64,000 bases of DNA from Diphasiastrum complanatum (GCA_029204225.1 CM055113.1:27474592-27538591); one strand, 5' to 3'; counted from the first letter of the stretch, positions 34,014 to 45,986 are shown. The notes: generated by a model from the sequence alone, not told the origin. A program made the numbers and translations.

Positions 34014-34440
34014 AATGGGCCCTTTGTCAAGATGTTGTTTTTGACTTCGCATGCTTTCAACGCTTATGTGTCCCAATGAATGGTGTCCATCTGTGACGAA
34101 CTATAACAGTGGTTGACGGACAAAAATTGTATTTAACTTTCCCAGCCAAATTTTTGTGATTTTCAAATATCCCGTCGGGCAGAACAAACAATTGTGATTG
34201 GACCACAGTTACGACCCGAATACTCTTATGCTGCCCGTCTTTGTACACTCGAGGTTGATTTGACGTCAATAGTTGTAAACTGTAGTTAACTAATCCTTGT
34301 AGTTTAGGAACTTCTTGTCATTCATAGGTATACCTCTCATTCTCTTCATTCTATCTCATATTTTGGATTGTCATCTTAGGTTTACCTCTCAATCTCTTCA
34401 TTCTCTCCGTTCTCAGCTTGCGTACACTTTTTTTCGACTA
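34014..34440. other. Upstream of the decayed gene; nothing recognised
   Basis: No open frame of note. A short local duplication, TACCTCTCATTCTCTTCATTC / TACCTCTCAATCTCTTCATTC, lies at about 34330-34404. Confidence 0.4.
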
Positions 34441-35985
34441 ATGGCTACACATAATCGGAGACCAAGAGGAACCATTGATGCAATCAATATTTGCAATGAA
34501 AAAAATGCAGAAGATCAATGGATACCAAGAATATATCAAAAATATCAATGGATCTTGATGCATCCCTCTGCAAAAGGCTCATTCCGGAAAAGAAAAAGAT
34601 TGAATAACATATATAGAAGCTTTTGGAAAGGTAGGGTAATGGATTTCAAAGTATCACATGCCCGTCAATCTATCACGGAAGTTTTACTTCAACATGCTTA
34701 TCTTCACAATGAGCTCAACATTCATGATTTGAATCCAAATGTTAGAAGAAAATGCAATTGTAAGTTTTCATATTTTATTTCTTTAGATTAGCATTTTCTT
34801 TAAATTCTATTTTTCTTGTGATATTTTTGTTGGTTTTGCATATTTGTATCCATGAAATTTCGTTGAATGGCAAACAGTTCAATCAATTGCAGGAATAATC
34901 GATGTCATACATTCGGATATCGGTATTTTACAATATAAAGGTCGTTCTCCAAAATCACTTTTAGAGTCAGGAGTTTTCTTTTATGATCACACCTATTTTT
35001 CTGATAAAAATGGTTTAGTTGGTAGATTATAGCCATATCCTCTACCAGATTTTTCGAGTGGAAAATGGATTTCTCCTGATGTAGCAATTTCAGAAACTTT
35101 TCGATCTCGAATATATATTTATATTCAGAGTATATTAAAATGTAGCTCGATCAAAGAATAATAGATTAAGTTGGTATCTACCTTTTACTATTTTTGTTGA
35201 TTTTTTTTCCAAATGCAATGTTTGGAGAACGAAAACAATATTTATTTGTAAGGACTTGAGTGCTGAAATAATCATCCGATTGTTGGATGATGGTTGGGAT
35301 ACGAAAACTCATCAATGATATTTAGATATCACATCGAAAAACAAATGCTCACTTTGTTGCTGTATTATAGATGGATAAAATGCAAAAATGTTTGAAAGCC
35401 ACTTGATCAAGATTTTGGTATAAACCCTCAAGAGCAACTTCAAATAACAGTGAAAAAATTTGACAACATTCTTGCAATGGTTGAGGTCGAGGAAGATTGG
35501 TGTCTCAATCACATTCGATCAGAATTAGACATGTTGCAATTCGATCTACCTCAATACTATCAATTTCGATTGAATGGTGTAAAAGTACGTTGTCATATGA
35601 AAATATTTCTTTGTTTCTATTTGTAAGTGAATCAATTTCAAAAAATATATTAACTAAAAGAATTTCTCATGTGCAGGTAAGAATAAGGCAGGAAGAGCAT
35701 ATAAATTGAAAAGACATTAGAACATCCATCGAAATTGAAGATCCATATATTATGAACAATTGAATTTTGTATTATGTAATACAATTTTTTGTATACATCA
35801 TTTTTGAAAATATATGAACCACTTTTTTACCACTACAATCAGATATCGAATCGACACTTGCCCTTGTTGAAGTCTCGGATATATCGGCTGTATTTTTTGT
35901 CTTCATTGCCTTGGTCTGTATTGTCCTTGTCTTGGCATATTTGGATATGTTCAGAAGATGATCTGATCAAAGCTTTGTCGCAACA
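34441..35985 (+). pseudogene. Unrecognised decayed multi-exon gene with C-terminal membrane anchor
   Basis: Exon 1 starts at ATG 34441 (ATHNRRPRGTID..) and reaches a GTAAGT donor at 34761 in NVRRKCNC. Exon 2 follows an AG acceptor near 34893 (GIIDVIHSDIGILQYKGR, ESGVFFYDHTYFSDKNGLVG, then PYPLPDFSSGKWISPDVA) and holds a TAG near 35030. Exon 3 at about 35250-35580 (LDDGWDTKTHQ; then in another phase NPQEQLQITVKKFDNILAMV, EVEEDWCLNHIRSELDML) is frame-shifted. A last part ends IESTLALVEVSDISAV and FFVFIALVCIVLVLAYLDMF, a membrane helix, with a stop at about 35967. I do not recognise the family. The breaks suggest it is dead; the ordered exons suggest it was once a host gene. Confidence 0.5.
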
Positions 35986-36139
35986 AATGTAAGTGAACTT
36001 ATGTTGCATGTTTGCATTGGTTGTGGCAAAGGTTCAATCAGATCATCTTTCTGAACTTATTTAAAAAAACCATGGTAAAGGTAAGGCAAACCAAGGCTAT
36101 GAAAAACAAACATGTAGAAAAACCATAGAAATTGAAGAT
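35868..36139. repeat. Inverted duplication of the last exon
   Basis: The plus-strand stretch 35890-35995 (TTTTTTGTCTTCATTGCCTTGGTCTG..GTTCAGAAGATGATCTGATC) is mirrored on the minus strand at 36135-36025 (TTTTTCATAGCCTTGGTTTG..GTTCAGAAAGATGATCTGATT) with moderate divergence. The minus copy encodes a similar anchor (CLFFIALVCLTFTMVFLNKFRK) and is cut by the LTR at 36140. Confidence 0.7.
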
Positions 36140-37438
36140 TGATGGGGCAAGGGAGATAGAAGAACGCGAACGGAGAAGAGAGCAGAAAAATTGCGGAACA
36201 GCTCTCCCGGTACAATCAGCTGCTAAATGGAAAGACATTCTAATAAAAAGCTTATGCTAAATATAATCACAGCCTTAAGTGTTCTAATTGCCCAACAAGA
36301 TCTTAAAAATTAATTCATACTCACAAAAACAAGAGTACAGTCCACCGAAGAGATTAGAAATGGTTTGTGTGTGGTATTACTGAAAAATCGATTCAATGTG
36401 AAGTTTGGTCCTGAAATAGATGGAAAGAGTAGTATGATATCGCGAGTTCCTTAGGCGTCAAAGACAGCCATCGTCTAATCAAAAACTGAGGAGTCGTAGA
36501 CGTCCGTGTTTTGATTAGAGTGAGTAAACAAGCGTGATCAAACAACGATAAAGTGCATTCAATCACAACAAGCATTCATCTACGTTATACACAGACAGAA
36601 AACATGTTGCTGCTATATTACAATGAAGCACAATAAAATAGCAATTACAACCAAAATGACGACGTAATTGGGAGGCTCAAATAATACGTCTCATGGACGG
36701 AGCATCTCAAGTAATCTATGTTGGGATCATCTATTTATAGATTGCATCCATGTATTAACTACGTTAAATGTTTGTCACCTAATTAGGTAAGCCATTGTAC
36801 TTGGAAGTATATGGCTTTTGTGACAACCGTATATAGTGTATACTGTCAACCCGTAGAGGACGTCGCAAATTCTCTCACTTCGCATTTTAGGGGAAGTGGT
36901 TTTCTCTCACTGCGCAAATTCTGGGAAGTGGCTGGAAACGTCCCTCGTTTAAAATAGACGACCTTCGGCATGTTCTCTCTCTTTGGGATTTTGCAAAAAA
37001 GTCGAAGGTGCCCGTAAAAAGGCGAAGGTGCTCTCAAAAAGACGAAGATGTCTTTGAAACAGTTTAGCTCATGAAAATAGATGATCGTCGAGAATTTTTT
37101 CTCTCTTCGCATTTTTCGGGAAAATGCGAAAAAGCTAAAGGTGTTACAAACGATTAAACTTTTGAACTGCACAAATTTAAACTTTTAAACTATGCAAGTG
37201 TCGCATTTCGGGAATCTTGTCACCCTTTGTTGGAGATCAACCGGAAGCCCATTGTAGACGTTCTTCATATAGATTAGTTGTCTGAGTTTGTGATTCCTGT
37301 AGGAATCAAATGAGCAGACGTAGAACCAAAATTGGTTTCACCTGACCCTAGGTCAATGATTAATAAATGTGCAGGAAGAATCATGAAATAGAAATGAGTC
37401 ATTCACCAAGGAGACAACTGTGGGCTTAATTTCCAAAA
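36140..37438 (-). repeat. Copia G 3' LTR
   Basis: 1299 bp; plus-strand start TGATGGGGCAAGGG, end TTTCCAAAA. It differs from 41709-43146 by substitutions and indels, including absence of about 140 bp present there around 42720-42900. A purine tract AAGGAGGAC on the minus strand adjoins it. Internally it repeats short blocks like GGCGAAGGTGC. Confidence 0.85.
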
Positions 37439-38595
37439 GTCCTCCTTAAGGTCACGGTTGGTGCCTTGGTATCTTCGTCAGATTCAGCATGTTGAAGAAC
37501 TTTTGTTTGGTTCTTGATCTTGGGAAGCGCTTTGGTGAAGATGTCTGTCTGTGACCATTTTTGTTGTGGAGCAGTATTGAAAGATCACTTGCCCTGAGAA
37601 AACTTTCTCCCAAATGAAATGATACTGAATTTCTCATTAGAGTTCTAAATCCAAAAAAGACCCTTAATAAAGATACTTTTTATATTTTTTCTCAATTTTT
37701 TCTTACACATGGACCAATCAAAACACTCAAATTTAAAATCTACGTAACGTAACTTTTTGAGTCCACATTTTAATTCCACACTAAAAATGGCATAACTTTT
37801 TAGTAGTAAGTCCGAATTTAGCGAAGTTTGGTGCATTGGAAAGTGCTCAACAAGGGCATTCCAATGATTTGTTACATGACATACTTTTGAGCTACGATTA
37901 AAAAGTTATAGCAAGTCAAAAGTATTAGTGCTATAATATTTTAATAATATAAACTACATCTTGCACGAATTCTTAACGGGTCTTTTTGGAGTTCAAAACT
38001 CCTCTAATGATGTGCTTGGATTTGCCATGAAATCTGGGATTAAGTGACAGTGAAATACAGCTCAAGTTGTCACGTAGAATGGTGGTAGCATTAACTGAGT
38101 GTGATGTAAATCGTGCAGTAATAACCTAATCCATACAGCTTCTTTTGAAGCTTGGCATGCTGCGATATACTTTGCCTCTATCGAAGAAAGCGCAACTGAT
38201 TTCTGCTTCCTTGAGTTCCACAAAATTGGTCCCCTTGCCGTATAGAAGCGGGACCCGAAGATAGATTTTCTGGTAGAGATTGTTCCTCCCCAATCTAAGT
38301 CGGAGTAGCCTCGTAGGAGGAGTGGGTTGATAGCATTTCCATCATAACATAAAATGTGATCTAAACTTTCCTGAATATATCTCATCACTCTCTTTAATGC
38401 TTTCCAATGAGAGATCCTAGGATTAGACATGAATTGACTTAACGTGCTAACAGTGTATGCTAAATGTGGCCTAGTAGACAGCATTTCATACATCAACGAT
38501 CCTGTTAGTGAATGATAAGGGTACTTCGCTATGTCGAGTACTTTACTATCAGAATCAACACAAGTAGGTTTAGTCAATACTATACTTGGATCCAT
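37439..38595 (-). pseudogene. Copia G RT end and RNase H, interrupted by a MITE
   Basis: Frame 38595-38062 (177 residues) carries YHSLTGSLMYEMLSTRPHLAY, the GYSDLDWGG box (families have GYSDADWAG), RKSIFGSRF, then SVALSSIEAKYIAACQASKE, the Copia RNase H core. After the MITE, 37637-37452 continues with VREKVFS-like sequence into SSPKRFPR..KFFNMLNLTKIPRHQP, the polyprotein end. The insertion separates the RNase H core from its tail. Confidence 0.75.
37636..38008. mobile_element. MITE-like insertion, 373 bp
   Basis: Starts ATTAGAGTTCTAAATCCAAA and ends with the near reverse complement (TTGGAGTTCAAAACTCCTCTAAT), giving imperfect terminal inverted repeats of about 30 bp. It is absent from the parallel place in H (near 43330), where the flanks are joined. 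AT-rich and non-coding. The target duplication cannot be fixed. Confidence 0.7.
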
Positions 38596-38599
38596 TGGA

Positions 38600-39420
38600 G
38601 TATCAATTGGTTTGCAATCAGAGACATATGAAACTTTTCTAAAATGCCTTTAGATATGTCTGCTGGCTAAGATAGATCTGTAGTCTATTTCTAGTAATGT
38701 GAATTCCTAGCAAAGAATGGACAGCTCCTAAATCAGGAATGTCGAATTCCTTTGACAGATCACTCTTAGTACTGTGCAGAAGAGAAGTGTCCTTAGACAA
38801 AATAAATGCATCATCTACGTAAAGAGCTATGTGAACTGAATTGGCCTATATGCTTCAAATAAACATTACAATCAGCTGAATTGTTAGTAAATCCCAATTG
38901 AATGAGATAAGAGTTGATTCTATTGACCCATGCTCTTGCGGCCTATTTCAGACCGTAGATCGCTTTGTGCAGCTTGCACACTTTGTGCTCTTGGCCTTTG
39001 ACTTTGAATCCTTCCAGTTGGAAGGTGTACAGCTCCTCTTTGACATTGCCATTGACAAATGTTGTCTTGACATCCATTTGGTGCATTTCGAGGTCTTCTG
39101 CTGCTGCTAACACAATCAGAGTTCTGATTTACTACATCTTGACGACGGGACTGAAAATCTCTTGATAATCATCTCCTTGGACTTGAGTGAATCCTTTAGC
39201 CACCAAATGTGCTTTCCATTTTGCAATGGAACCATCAGAGTTGATCTTCTTCTTGAAGATCCACTTGTTGTCGATAACTCTCTTGTGAGTGGGAAAGTCA
39301 ACCAGTGTCCAGGTCTGATTCGTCAAAAGTGAGTTGTACTCACTTTACATAGCTTCTTGCCACTTCACAGCATCCTTGAATTTAATTGATTTGGCTAGGC
39401 TCTATGGTTCTTTTTATGAA
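38600..39420 (-). pseudogene. Copia G reverse transcriptase, N-terminal half
   Basis: Frames 39326-39132 and 39301-39116 give the RT start: [20 protein letters not shown] and [31 protein letters not shown] and FSPVVKM, typical of Copia RT. Downstream parts (39110-38600) need several shifts, and no clean YVDD frame remains. Not functional. Confidence 0.7.
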
Positions 39421-39422
39421 GT

Positions 39423-40709
39423 CTAGAATGATTGGAGGGTATACCTCTCAGGAACTGTCTGACTCTGTGAGGATCTACAAACGTTTGGTTGACTAGGATG
39501 CGATGATGCTTCTTCTTGAATTTTTTCATATGTGTTCGAGCTAGCTTGGTCTGGTCTGGTGATAGGTATTGTCGGCTGCTTGGCTTCTATAGTTGTAGCT
39601 GTAGGTTTTGTAGAAGAAACATTATCGTTGGAAGATTCCATGCTACGTAAAATAGGATAAAATGACATAGCAACGTTTATCGATGGTTGTTTGAAATCAT
39701 AGTATGTATGTTCTTGAAATATTACATCCCTAGAGACAAATACTACATTGGTGGATGGATCATAAACTTTATAAGCTTTATGTTCATCAAGATAGCCAAT
39801 GAAAATACATTTATTTGTCCTACGGTCCAGCTTCTTCCTAAGTTGTTTAGAAATGTGAACAAAGCATATACAACCAAAGATTTTTAAATGGCTGACACTA
39901 GGCTTGTGCCCATGCCAAACTTCATGAGGAGGTTTGTTGTTGATGGCTTTGGTGCTGGATCTGTTCTGCACGTAAAAGGCTGTGGCAGTCGCTTCTGCCC
40001 AGAACTTCGCAGGTAGGTGTGCTTGATGTAGCATGGATCTGGCTAAGTTGAGAAGAGTTCGATTCTTCCTTTCTGCAATCCCATAGAGGTATTTGCCGCC
40101 ACCATCAGTTCAGAGTGCCTTCACTATTGTAGACGTTTGTGTCTCAGCCATGGCCTTGAATCTCTTGAAGCATTCAAAAGCTTCATATTTGTGCTTAATG
40201 AACATGACTGTAGACCATCTAGAATAATTAGCTATGAAAGTGATAAAATAGATTGCATCTCCTAAGGACGGAGTTGGCATTGGACCACAGAGATCGCTAT
40301 GTACATCTCCTAAGGACGGAGTTGTCATTGGACCACAGAGATTGCTATGTACAAGATCCAATACATGCTTTGTTTTGATGGAATGTGATTTGGGAAACTT
40401 GCTTCTAGAGTGTTTGCCATAGATGCATGATTCACAAAAGAAAGATTTCCTATCTAATGAAGGGAAACACAATCCACCAACTAAGTTATTACAATGCATA
40501 TAGGAAAATGATCTTGTATTCACATGTCCAAATCGACTATGCCACAGAATAGCATTATCGTCTACATTTTCATGAGAGATGCTAGCTAATGCAACTGAAT
40601 TAGAGAGTGCGTAAAGATTTCTGACTCTAGTGCATGTAGTCAAAGTAGTATCTTCTTCGGATATTTGAATCTCTGAGGTAGATGAATTGATCTCTGTTGT
40701 AAGCTGCAT
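39423..40709 (-). pseudogene. Copia G integrase
   Basis: Frame 40709-40110 has ILWHSRFGHVNTRSF and CESCIYGKHSRSKFP (HHCC zinc site), then VLDLVHSNLCGPM and YFITFIANYSRWSTVMFI. The first catalytic Asp segment occurs twice because of a 48-bp in-frame duplication (40258-40353). Frame 40034-39423 adds LPAKFWAEATATAFYVQNRS, HEVWHGHKPSVSHLKIFGC and IFIGYLDEHKAYKVYDP. The stretch with the second Asp and the Glu (40034-40110) is broken. It is dead as an enzyme. Confidence 0.75.
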
Positions 40710-40850
40710 ATTCGATAAACCATTCCTTGCGAAAGTTCATGTGTTGGGTAGCGCCGCTGTCCAGATACCAGCTATCACAATCCTCGTTGTTGTTGTTGTA
40801 AGCCATTAACAAATGTGTGTCTTGCTCCTTGAATTGCACTGTGTTGGAGG
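40627..40850 (-). pseudogene. Copia G protease
   Basis: 70-residue frame with CDSWYLDSGATQHMNFRKEW: the catalytic DSG is intact. It is followed by a shift into the integrase frame. The same site reads WYLNSGATQHMT in H (Asp lost) and WYLDLCVTQHMT in K. Confidence 0.7.
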
Positions 40851-40860
40851 ATTTTGGTTG

Positions 40861-41646
40861 CTATTGTTGTTGCTTCTTTGCCTCGTTGTAAATCCAGATA
40901 CGACACTCCTTGATGTCATGATTGGCTCTCTTGTAATATCTGCAGAAAAAGCTTCTTTCGTGATCCACTATTCTCACCTTGAGTATGAGGCTTCTGTTGT
41001 TGCTGTTGCACTTGATTCTTGCCCTTGGAGTAGTCTTTCTTCTTGGTGTATAGAGCCATGGATTTGTCTCTGATAGACAGGCTACTAGTCTTTCTCCGCA
41101 TTTCTTCTTGAAGTAGGTGACCAATCACCTTTTGAAGAGTGAGGTCGGGTTGTGTGAAGATCATCACCACAAAGTGTTCATACGACTTTGGAAGAGAAGA
41201 AAGCAAGGTCATGATGGCATCATCATCTTGAATAAACATCCTACAGCTGATAATTGATCCAATAAAGACTTGAAGTTGTTGATGTGAGAAGTGATGGCAG
41301 TAGAATCAGACATGCTAAGAGTAAAGAACTTCCTTCTCATATGTAATCTAGTGGTTACATCATGAGTCTCATATATATTTGATAACAAATCTAATGCATC
41401 CTTAGAGGTTTTGCATGTGGTAACGTGGGATATGATAGGGCCTTCTGATCTTTGATCTTCCATGCCTTCGCTTGATCACCATCTTCTGGTTTCAAGTCAG
41501 CACCTTCTACTACATCCCAAATATCTCTATCTATCAACACCATCCAAAGTTTTAACTTCTAGATGTAGAAGTTAGAACCATTGAACTTGTTAATGATTCT
41601 AGCTTCCCTGGATGATGAAGACGAAGAGCTACCTATATGAGACATA
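40861..41646 (-). pseudogene. Copia G gag
   Basis: Starts MSHIGSSSSSS at 41646 (stop soon after, at LKL.. boundary), then a frame with THDVTTRLHMRRKFFTLSMS and SHINNFKSLLDQL. The next frame has DDAIMTLLSSLPKSYEHFVVM, TLQKVIGHLLQEEMRRK and a Lys/Gln-rich tail. The knuckle reads CRYYKRANHDIKEC, with Tyr at the second Cys position, shared with F. Confidence 0.75.
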
Positions 41647-41708
41647 CTAAATACAAATAGAATACACTTAATCTCTCGGTTTATATGAGCTACGCTCTGA
41701 TACAAATC

Positions 41709-43146
41709 TGATGGGACAAGGGAGATAGAAGAACGCGAATGGAGAAGAGAGCAGAAATATTGCGGAACAGCTCTCCCGGTACAATCAGCTGCTAAATGGA
41801 AAGACAGTCTAATAGAAAGCTTATGCTAAATATAATCACAGCTTTAAGTATTCTGATTGCCCAACAGGATCTTAAAAATTAATTCATACTCACAAAAACA
41901 AGAGTACAGTCCACCGAAGAGATTAGAAATCGTTTGTGTTTGGTATTACTAAAAAATTTATTCAATGTGAAATAGATGGAAAGAGCAGTATGATATCGCG
42001 AGTTTCTCAAGCGTCAAAGACAACCATCGTCTGATCAGAAATTGAGGAGTCGTAGACATCCGTGTTTTGATCAGAGTGAGTAAACAAGCGTGATCAAACA
42101 TCGATAACATGCATTCAATCACAACAAGCATCAACCAAAATGACGGCGTAACTGGGAGGCTCAAATAATGTCTCATGGACGGAGCGTCTCAAATAATCTG
42201 TGCTGGGATGATCTATTTATAGATTGCATCCATGTATTAACTACATATCAAATGTTTATCACCTAATTAGGTAAGCCGTTGTACTTGAAGGTATATGGCT
42301 TTTGTGACCACTATACATAGTGTATACTATCAACCTGTAGAGAATGTTGACGTGGACAAGGACATCGCAAATTCTCTCACTTCGCATTTTAGGGGAAGTG
42401 GTTTTCTCTCACTTCGCAAATTCTGGAAAGTGGCTGGGAACGTCCCTCGTTCAAAATAGACACCCTTCGGCATTTTCTCTCTCTTCGTAATTTTGCGAAA
42501 AAGTCGAAGGTGCCCTTAAAAAGGCGAAGGTGCCCTCAAAACGGCGAAGATGTCTTTAAAACAGTTTAACTCATGAAAATAGATGACCTTCGAGAATTTT
42601 CTCTCTCTTTGCATTTTTTGGAAGAATGTGAAAAGCCGAAGGTGTTAAAAACAATTAAACTTTTGAATTGCACAAGTTAAAACTTTTGAACTATGCAAGT
42701 GTCACATTTCGGGAAAATGCGAAAAAGCCAAAGTTGTTGAAAACATAGTTTAATTCTACAGACTGTCACAACACTTACAGTATTTTTGCAGACTATCGCG
42801 AAAGTAATGTGTTTCTGTAGGCTTGTTCTAAATGCTAATTTCGTGGAAGTCCTTAAAGATGGCCAAGTCTTCAATGACTTCAAATTATTGAACTTAACAT
42901 CTGCACTTGAAATTATGACAGGATTGGTTACCCTTTGCTGGAGATCAGCCGGAAGCCTGTTGTAGATGTTCTTCAGATAAATTGACTGTCTAAGTTTGTG
43001 ATTCCTGTAGATATCAGATGAGCAGATGTAGAACCAAAGTTGGTTTCACTTGACCCTAGATCAATGATCAATAAACGTGAAGGAAGAATTATGAATTAGA
43101 AATTTGTCATTCACCAAGGAGGAAACTGTGGGCTTACTTTCCAACA
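41709..43146 (-). repeat. Shared LTR between G and H
   Basis: 1438 bp from TGATGGGACAAGGG to TTTCCAACA. It is bordered on the left by the G primer site and on the right by the H purine tract (AAGGAGAAC on minus), so it is at once 5' LTR of G and 3' LTR of H. Confidence 0.85.
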
Positions 43147-45986
43147 GTTCTCCTTAAGGTCACGGTTGGTGCCTTGGTATCTTCATCAAGTTCAGCATGT
43201 TGAAGAACTTATGGTGCTTGATCCTGGGAAGCGCTTTGGTGAAGATGTTTGCAACCATTTCTATTGTGGAGCAGTATTGAAGGATTACTTGCCCTGAGAA
43301 AACTTTCTCCCAAATGAAATGATATTAAAATTCTCTGTGTTTGGATTTGCCATGAAATCTAGGATTCAGTGATAGTGAAATATAGCTCAAGTTGTCACAC
43401 AGAATGGTGGTAGCATTAAACTGCGTGTGACATAAGTCGTGAAGTAATAATCTGATCCATACAGACTCTTTTGAAGCTTGACATGCTGCGATGTACTCTA
43501 CCTCTGTCGAAGAAAGCGCAACTGACTTTTACTTCCTTGAGTTCCATGAAATCGGTCCCCCTGCCAGATAGAAATAGAACCCAGAGGTAGATTTTCTGGT
43601 AGAAACTATTCCTCCCCAATCTGAGTCGGAGTAGCCTCGCAGGACAAGTGGGTTCATAACATTTCCATCATAACATAAAATGTGGTCTAAACTTTCCTAA
43701 ATATATGTCATCACTCTCTTTAATGCTTTCCAATGAGAGATCCTAGAATTAGACATGAATTGACTTAACGTGCTAATAGTATATGCTAAATCTGGTCAAG
43801 TACACAATGTTGCATACATTAGAGATCCGATTAGTAAATGATAAGGGTACTTCGCTAACTCGAGTACTTCACTATCAGTCTCAGCACAAGAAGGTTTAGT
43901 CAATACTATACTTGGATCTATTGGGGTATCAATTGGTTTGCAATCAGACATATGAAACTTTTCTAAAATGTCTTTTAGATATGCCTGCTAGCTAAGATAG
44001 AATTTCTTCTGAAGTCTATCTCTAGTAATATGAATTCCTAGCAAAGAATGAACAGCTCCTAAATCAGTCATGTCAAATTTGACAGATCACTCTTAGTAGT
44101 GTGCAAAAGAGAAGTGTCATTAGACAAAATAAATGCATCATCTACATAAAGAGTTATGCGAACTGAATTGGTGCCTATATGCTTTGAATAAACATTATAG
44201 TTAGCTGAATTGTTTGCAAATCCCAATTGAATGAGATAAGAGTTGATTCTATTGACCCATGCTCTTTCAGCCTATTTCAGACCGTAGATCGCTTTGTGCA
44301 GCTTGCACACTTTGTGCTCTTGGCCTTTGACTTCGAATCCTTCCGGTTGGAAGGTGTACAGCTCCTCTTCAACATTGTTGTTGAGAAATGTTGTCCTTAC
44401 ATCCATTTGGTGCATTTCGAGGTCTTCCGCGGCTGCTATTGCCATCAGAGTCCTGATTCACTGCATCTTGACGATAAAACTAAAAATTTCTTGATAATCA
44501 TCTCCTTGGACTTGAGTGAATCCCTTAGCCACCAGCCGTGCTTTCGATTTTGCAATGGAACCATCAGAGTTGATCTTCTTTTTGAAGATCCACTTGTTGT
44601 CGATAACTCTCTTGTGAGTGGGCAAGTCGACCAATGTCTGATTCATCAAAAGTGAGTTGTACTCGCTTTTCATAGCTTCTTGCCACTTCACAGCATTCTT
44701 GAATTTAATTGCTTCGGCTAGGCTCTCTGGTTCTTTTTATAAAGTCCAGAATGATTGAGGGGTATACCTCTCAGGAACTGTCCGACTCCGTGAGGATCTG
44801 CGGACGTTTGGTTGACTAGGATGCGATGATGCTTCTTCTTGAATTTTTCCATATGTGCTTGAGCTAGCTTGGTCTGGTCTGATGACAGGGACTGTCAGCT
44901 GCTTGGCTTCTGTAGCTGTAGCTGCAGGTTCTGTAGAAGAAACATTATCGTTGGAAGATTCCATGCTACGTAAAATAGGATAAAATGACATAACATCGTT
45001 TATTGATGGTTGTTTGAAATCATAATATGTATGTTCTTGAAATATTACATCTCTAGAGACAAATACTATATTGGTGGATGGATCATAAACTCTATAAGCT
45101 TTATGTTCATCAAGATAGCCAATGAAAATACATTTATTTGTCCTATGATCCAGCTTCTTCCTAAGTTTTTTAGAAATGTGAACAAAACATATACAAACAA
45201 ATATTTTTAAATGGATGACACTAGGCTTGTGCCCATGCCAAACTTCATGAGGAGGTTTCTTGTTGACGGCTTTGGTGTTGGATCTGTTCTGCACGTAACA
45301 GGTTGTGGTAGTAGCTTTTGCCCAGAACTTCGCAGGTAGGTGTGCTTGACGTTTGTGTCTTAGCCATGGCCTTGAATCTCTTGAAGCATTCAAAAGCTTC
45401 ATATTTGTGCTTAATGAACATGACTGTAGACCATCTAGAATAATTATCTATGAAAGTGATAAAATAGATTGCATCTCCTAAGGACAGAGTTGGCATTGGA
45501 CCATAGAGATCGCTATGTACAAGATCCAATACATGCTTTGTTTTGATGGAATGTGATAAAAACTTGCTTCTAGAGTGTTTGCCATAGATGCATGATTCAC
45601 AAAAGAAAGATTTTCTATCTAATGAAGAAGGGAAATATAATCCACCAACTAAGTTATTACAACGCATATAGGAAAGTGATCTTGTATTCACATGTCCAAA
45701 TCGACTATGCCACAGAATAGCATTATCATCTACATTTTCATGAGAGATGCTAGCTAATGCAACTGAATTGGAGCATACGTAAAGATTTTCAACTCTAGTG
45801 CATGTAGTCAGAGTAGTATCTTCTTCGGATATTTGAATCTTCGAGGTAGATGAATTGATCTATGTTGTAAGATGCATACTCGGTAAACCATTCCTTGCGA
45901 GAGGTCATGTGTTGGGTAGCGCCACTATTCAGGTACCAGCTATCACAGTCCTCGTTGTTGTTGTTGTAAGCCATTAACAAATGTGT
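43147..45986 (-). mobile_element. Copia H internal region, gag missing
   Basis: Minus-strand protease (45980-45795, WYLNSGATQHMTSRKEW), integrase (45691-45245 and 45402-44737), RT start (44691-44458) and RT/RNase H remnants down to 43150. It is closely parallel to G but with fewer insertions. Broken by frameshifts. It stops abruptly at 45986, inside the segment that links gag to protease, and is joined to Gypsy I. F at 55.3-56.5 kb holds the missing gag part. Confidence 0.8.
44458..45691 (-). pseudogene. Copia H integrase and RT start
   Basis: Integrase frames carry CESCIYGKHSRSKF, VHSDLYGPMPTLSLGDAIYF and FIDNYSRWSTVMF, then LPAKFWAKATTTTCYVQNRS, IFIGYLDEHKAYRVYDP and WHGHKPSVIHLKIF. The RT start has [39 protein letters not shown] and [12 protein letters not shown]. 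The catalytic segment between 45402 and 45245 is deleted, so the integrase is not complete. Confidence 0.75.

Larger units (their letters stand above)
36140..43146 (-). mobile_element. Copia element G with both LTRs
   Basis: Minus-strand Copia with LTRs 36140-37438 and 41709-43146 and a primer site TTGTATCAGAGC (minus, 41694-41705). Gag, protease, integrase, RT and RNase H lie in the normal Copia order but are broken by stops and frameshifts. A MITE sits in the RNase H end. The right LTR also serves as the 3' LTR of a second internal region (H), forming a tandem array. Confidence 0.85.
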
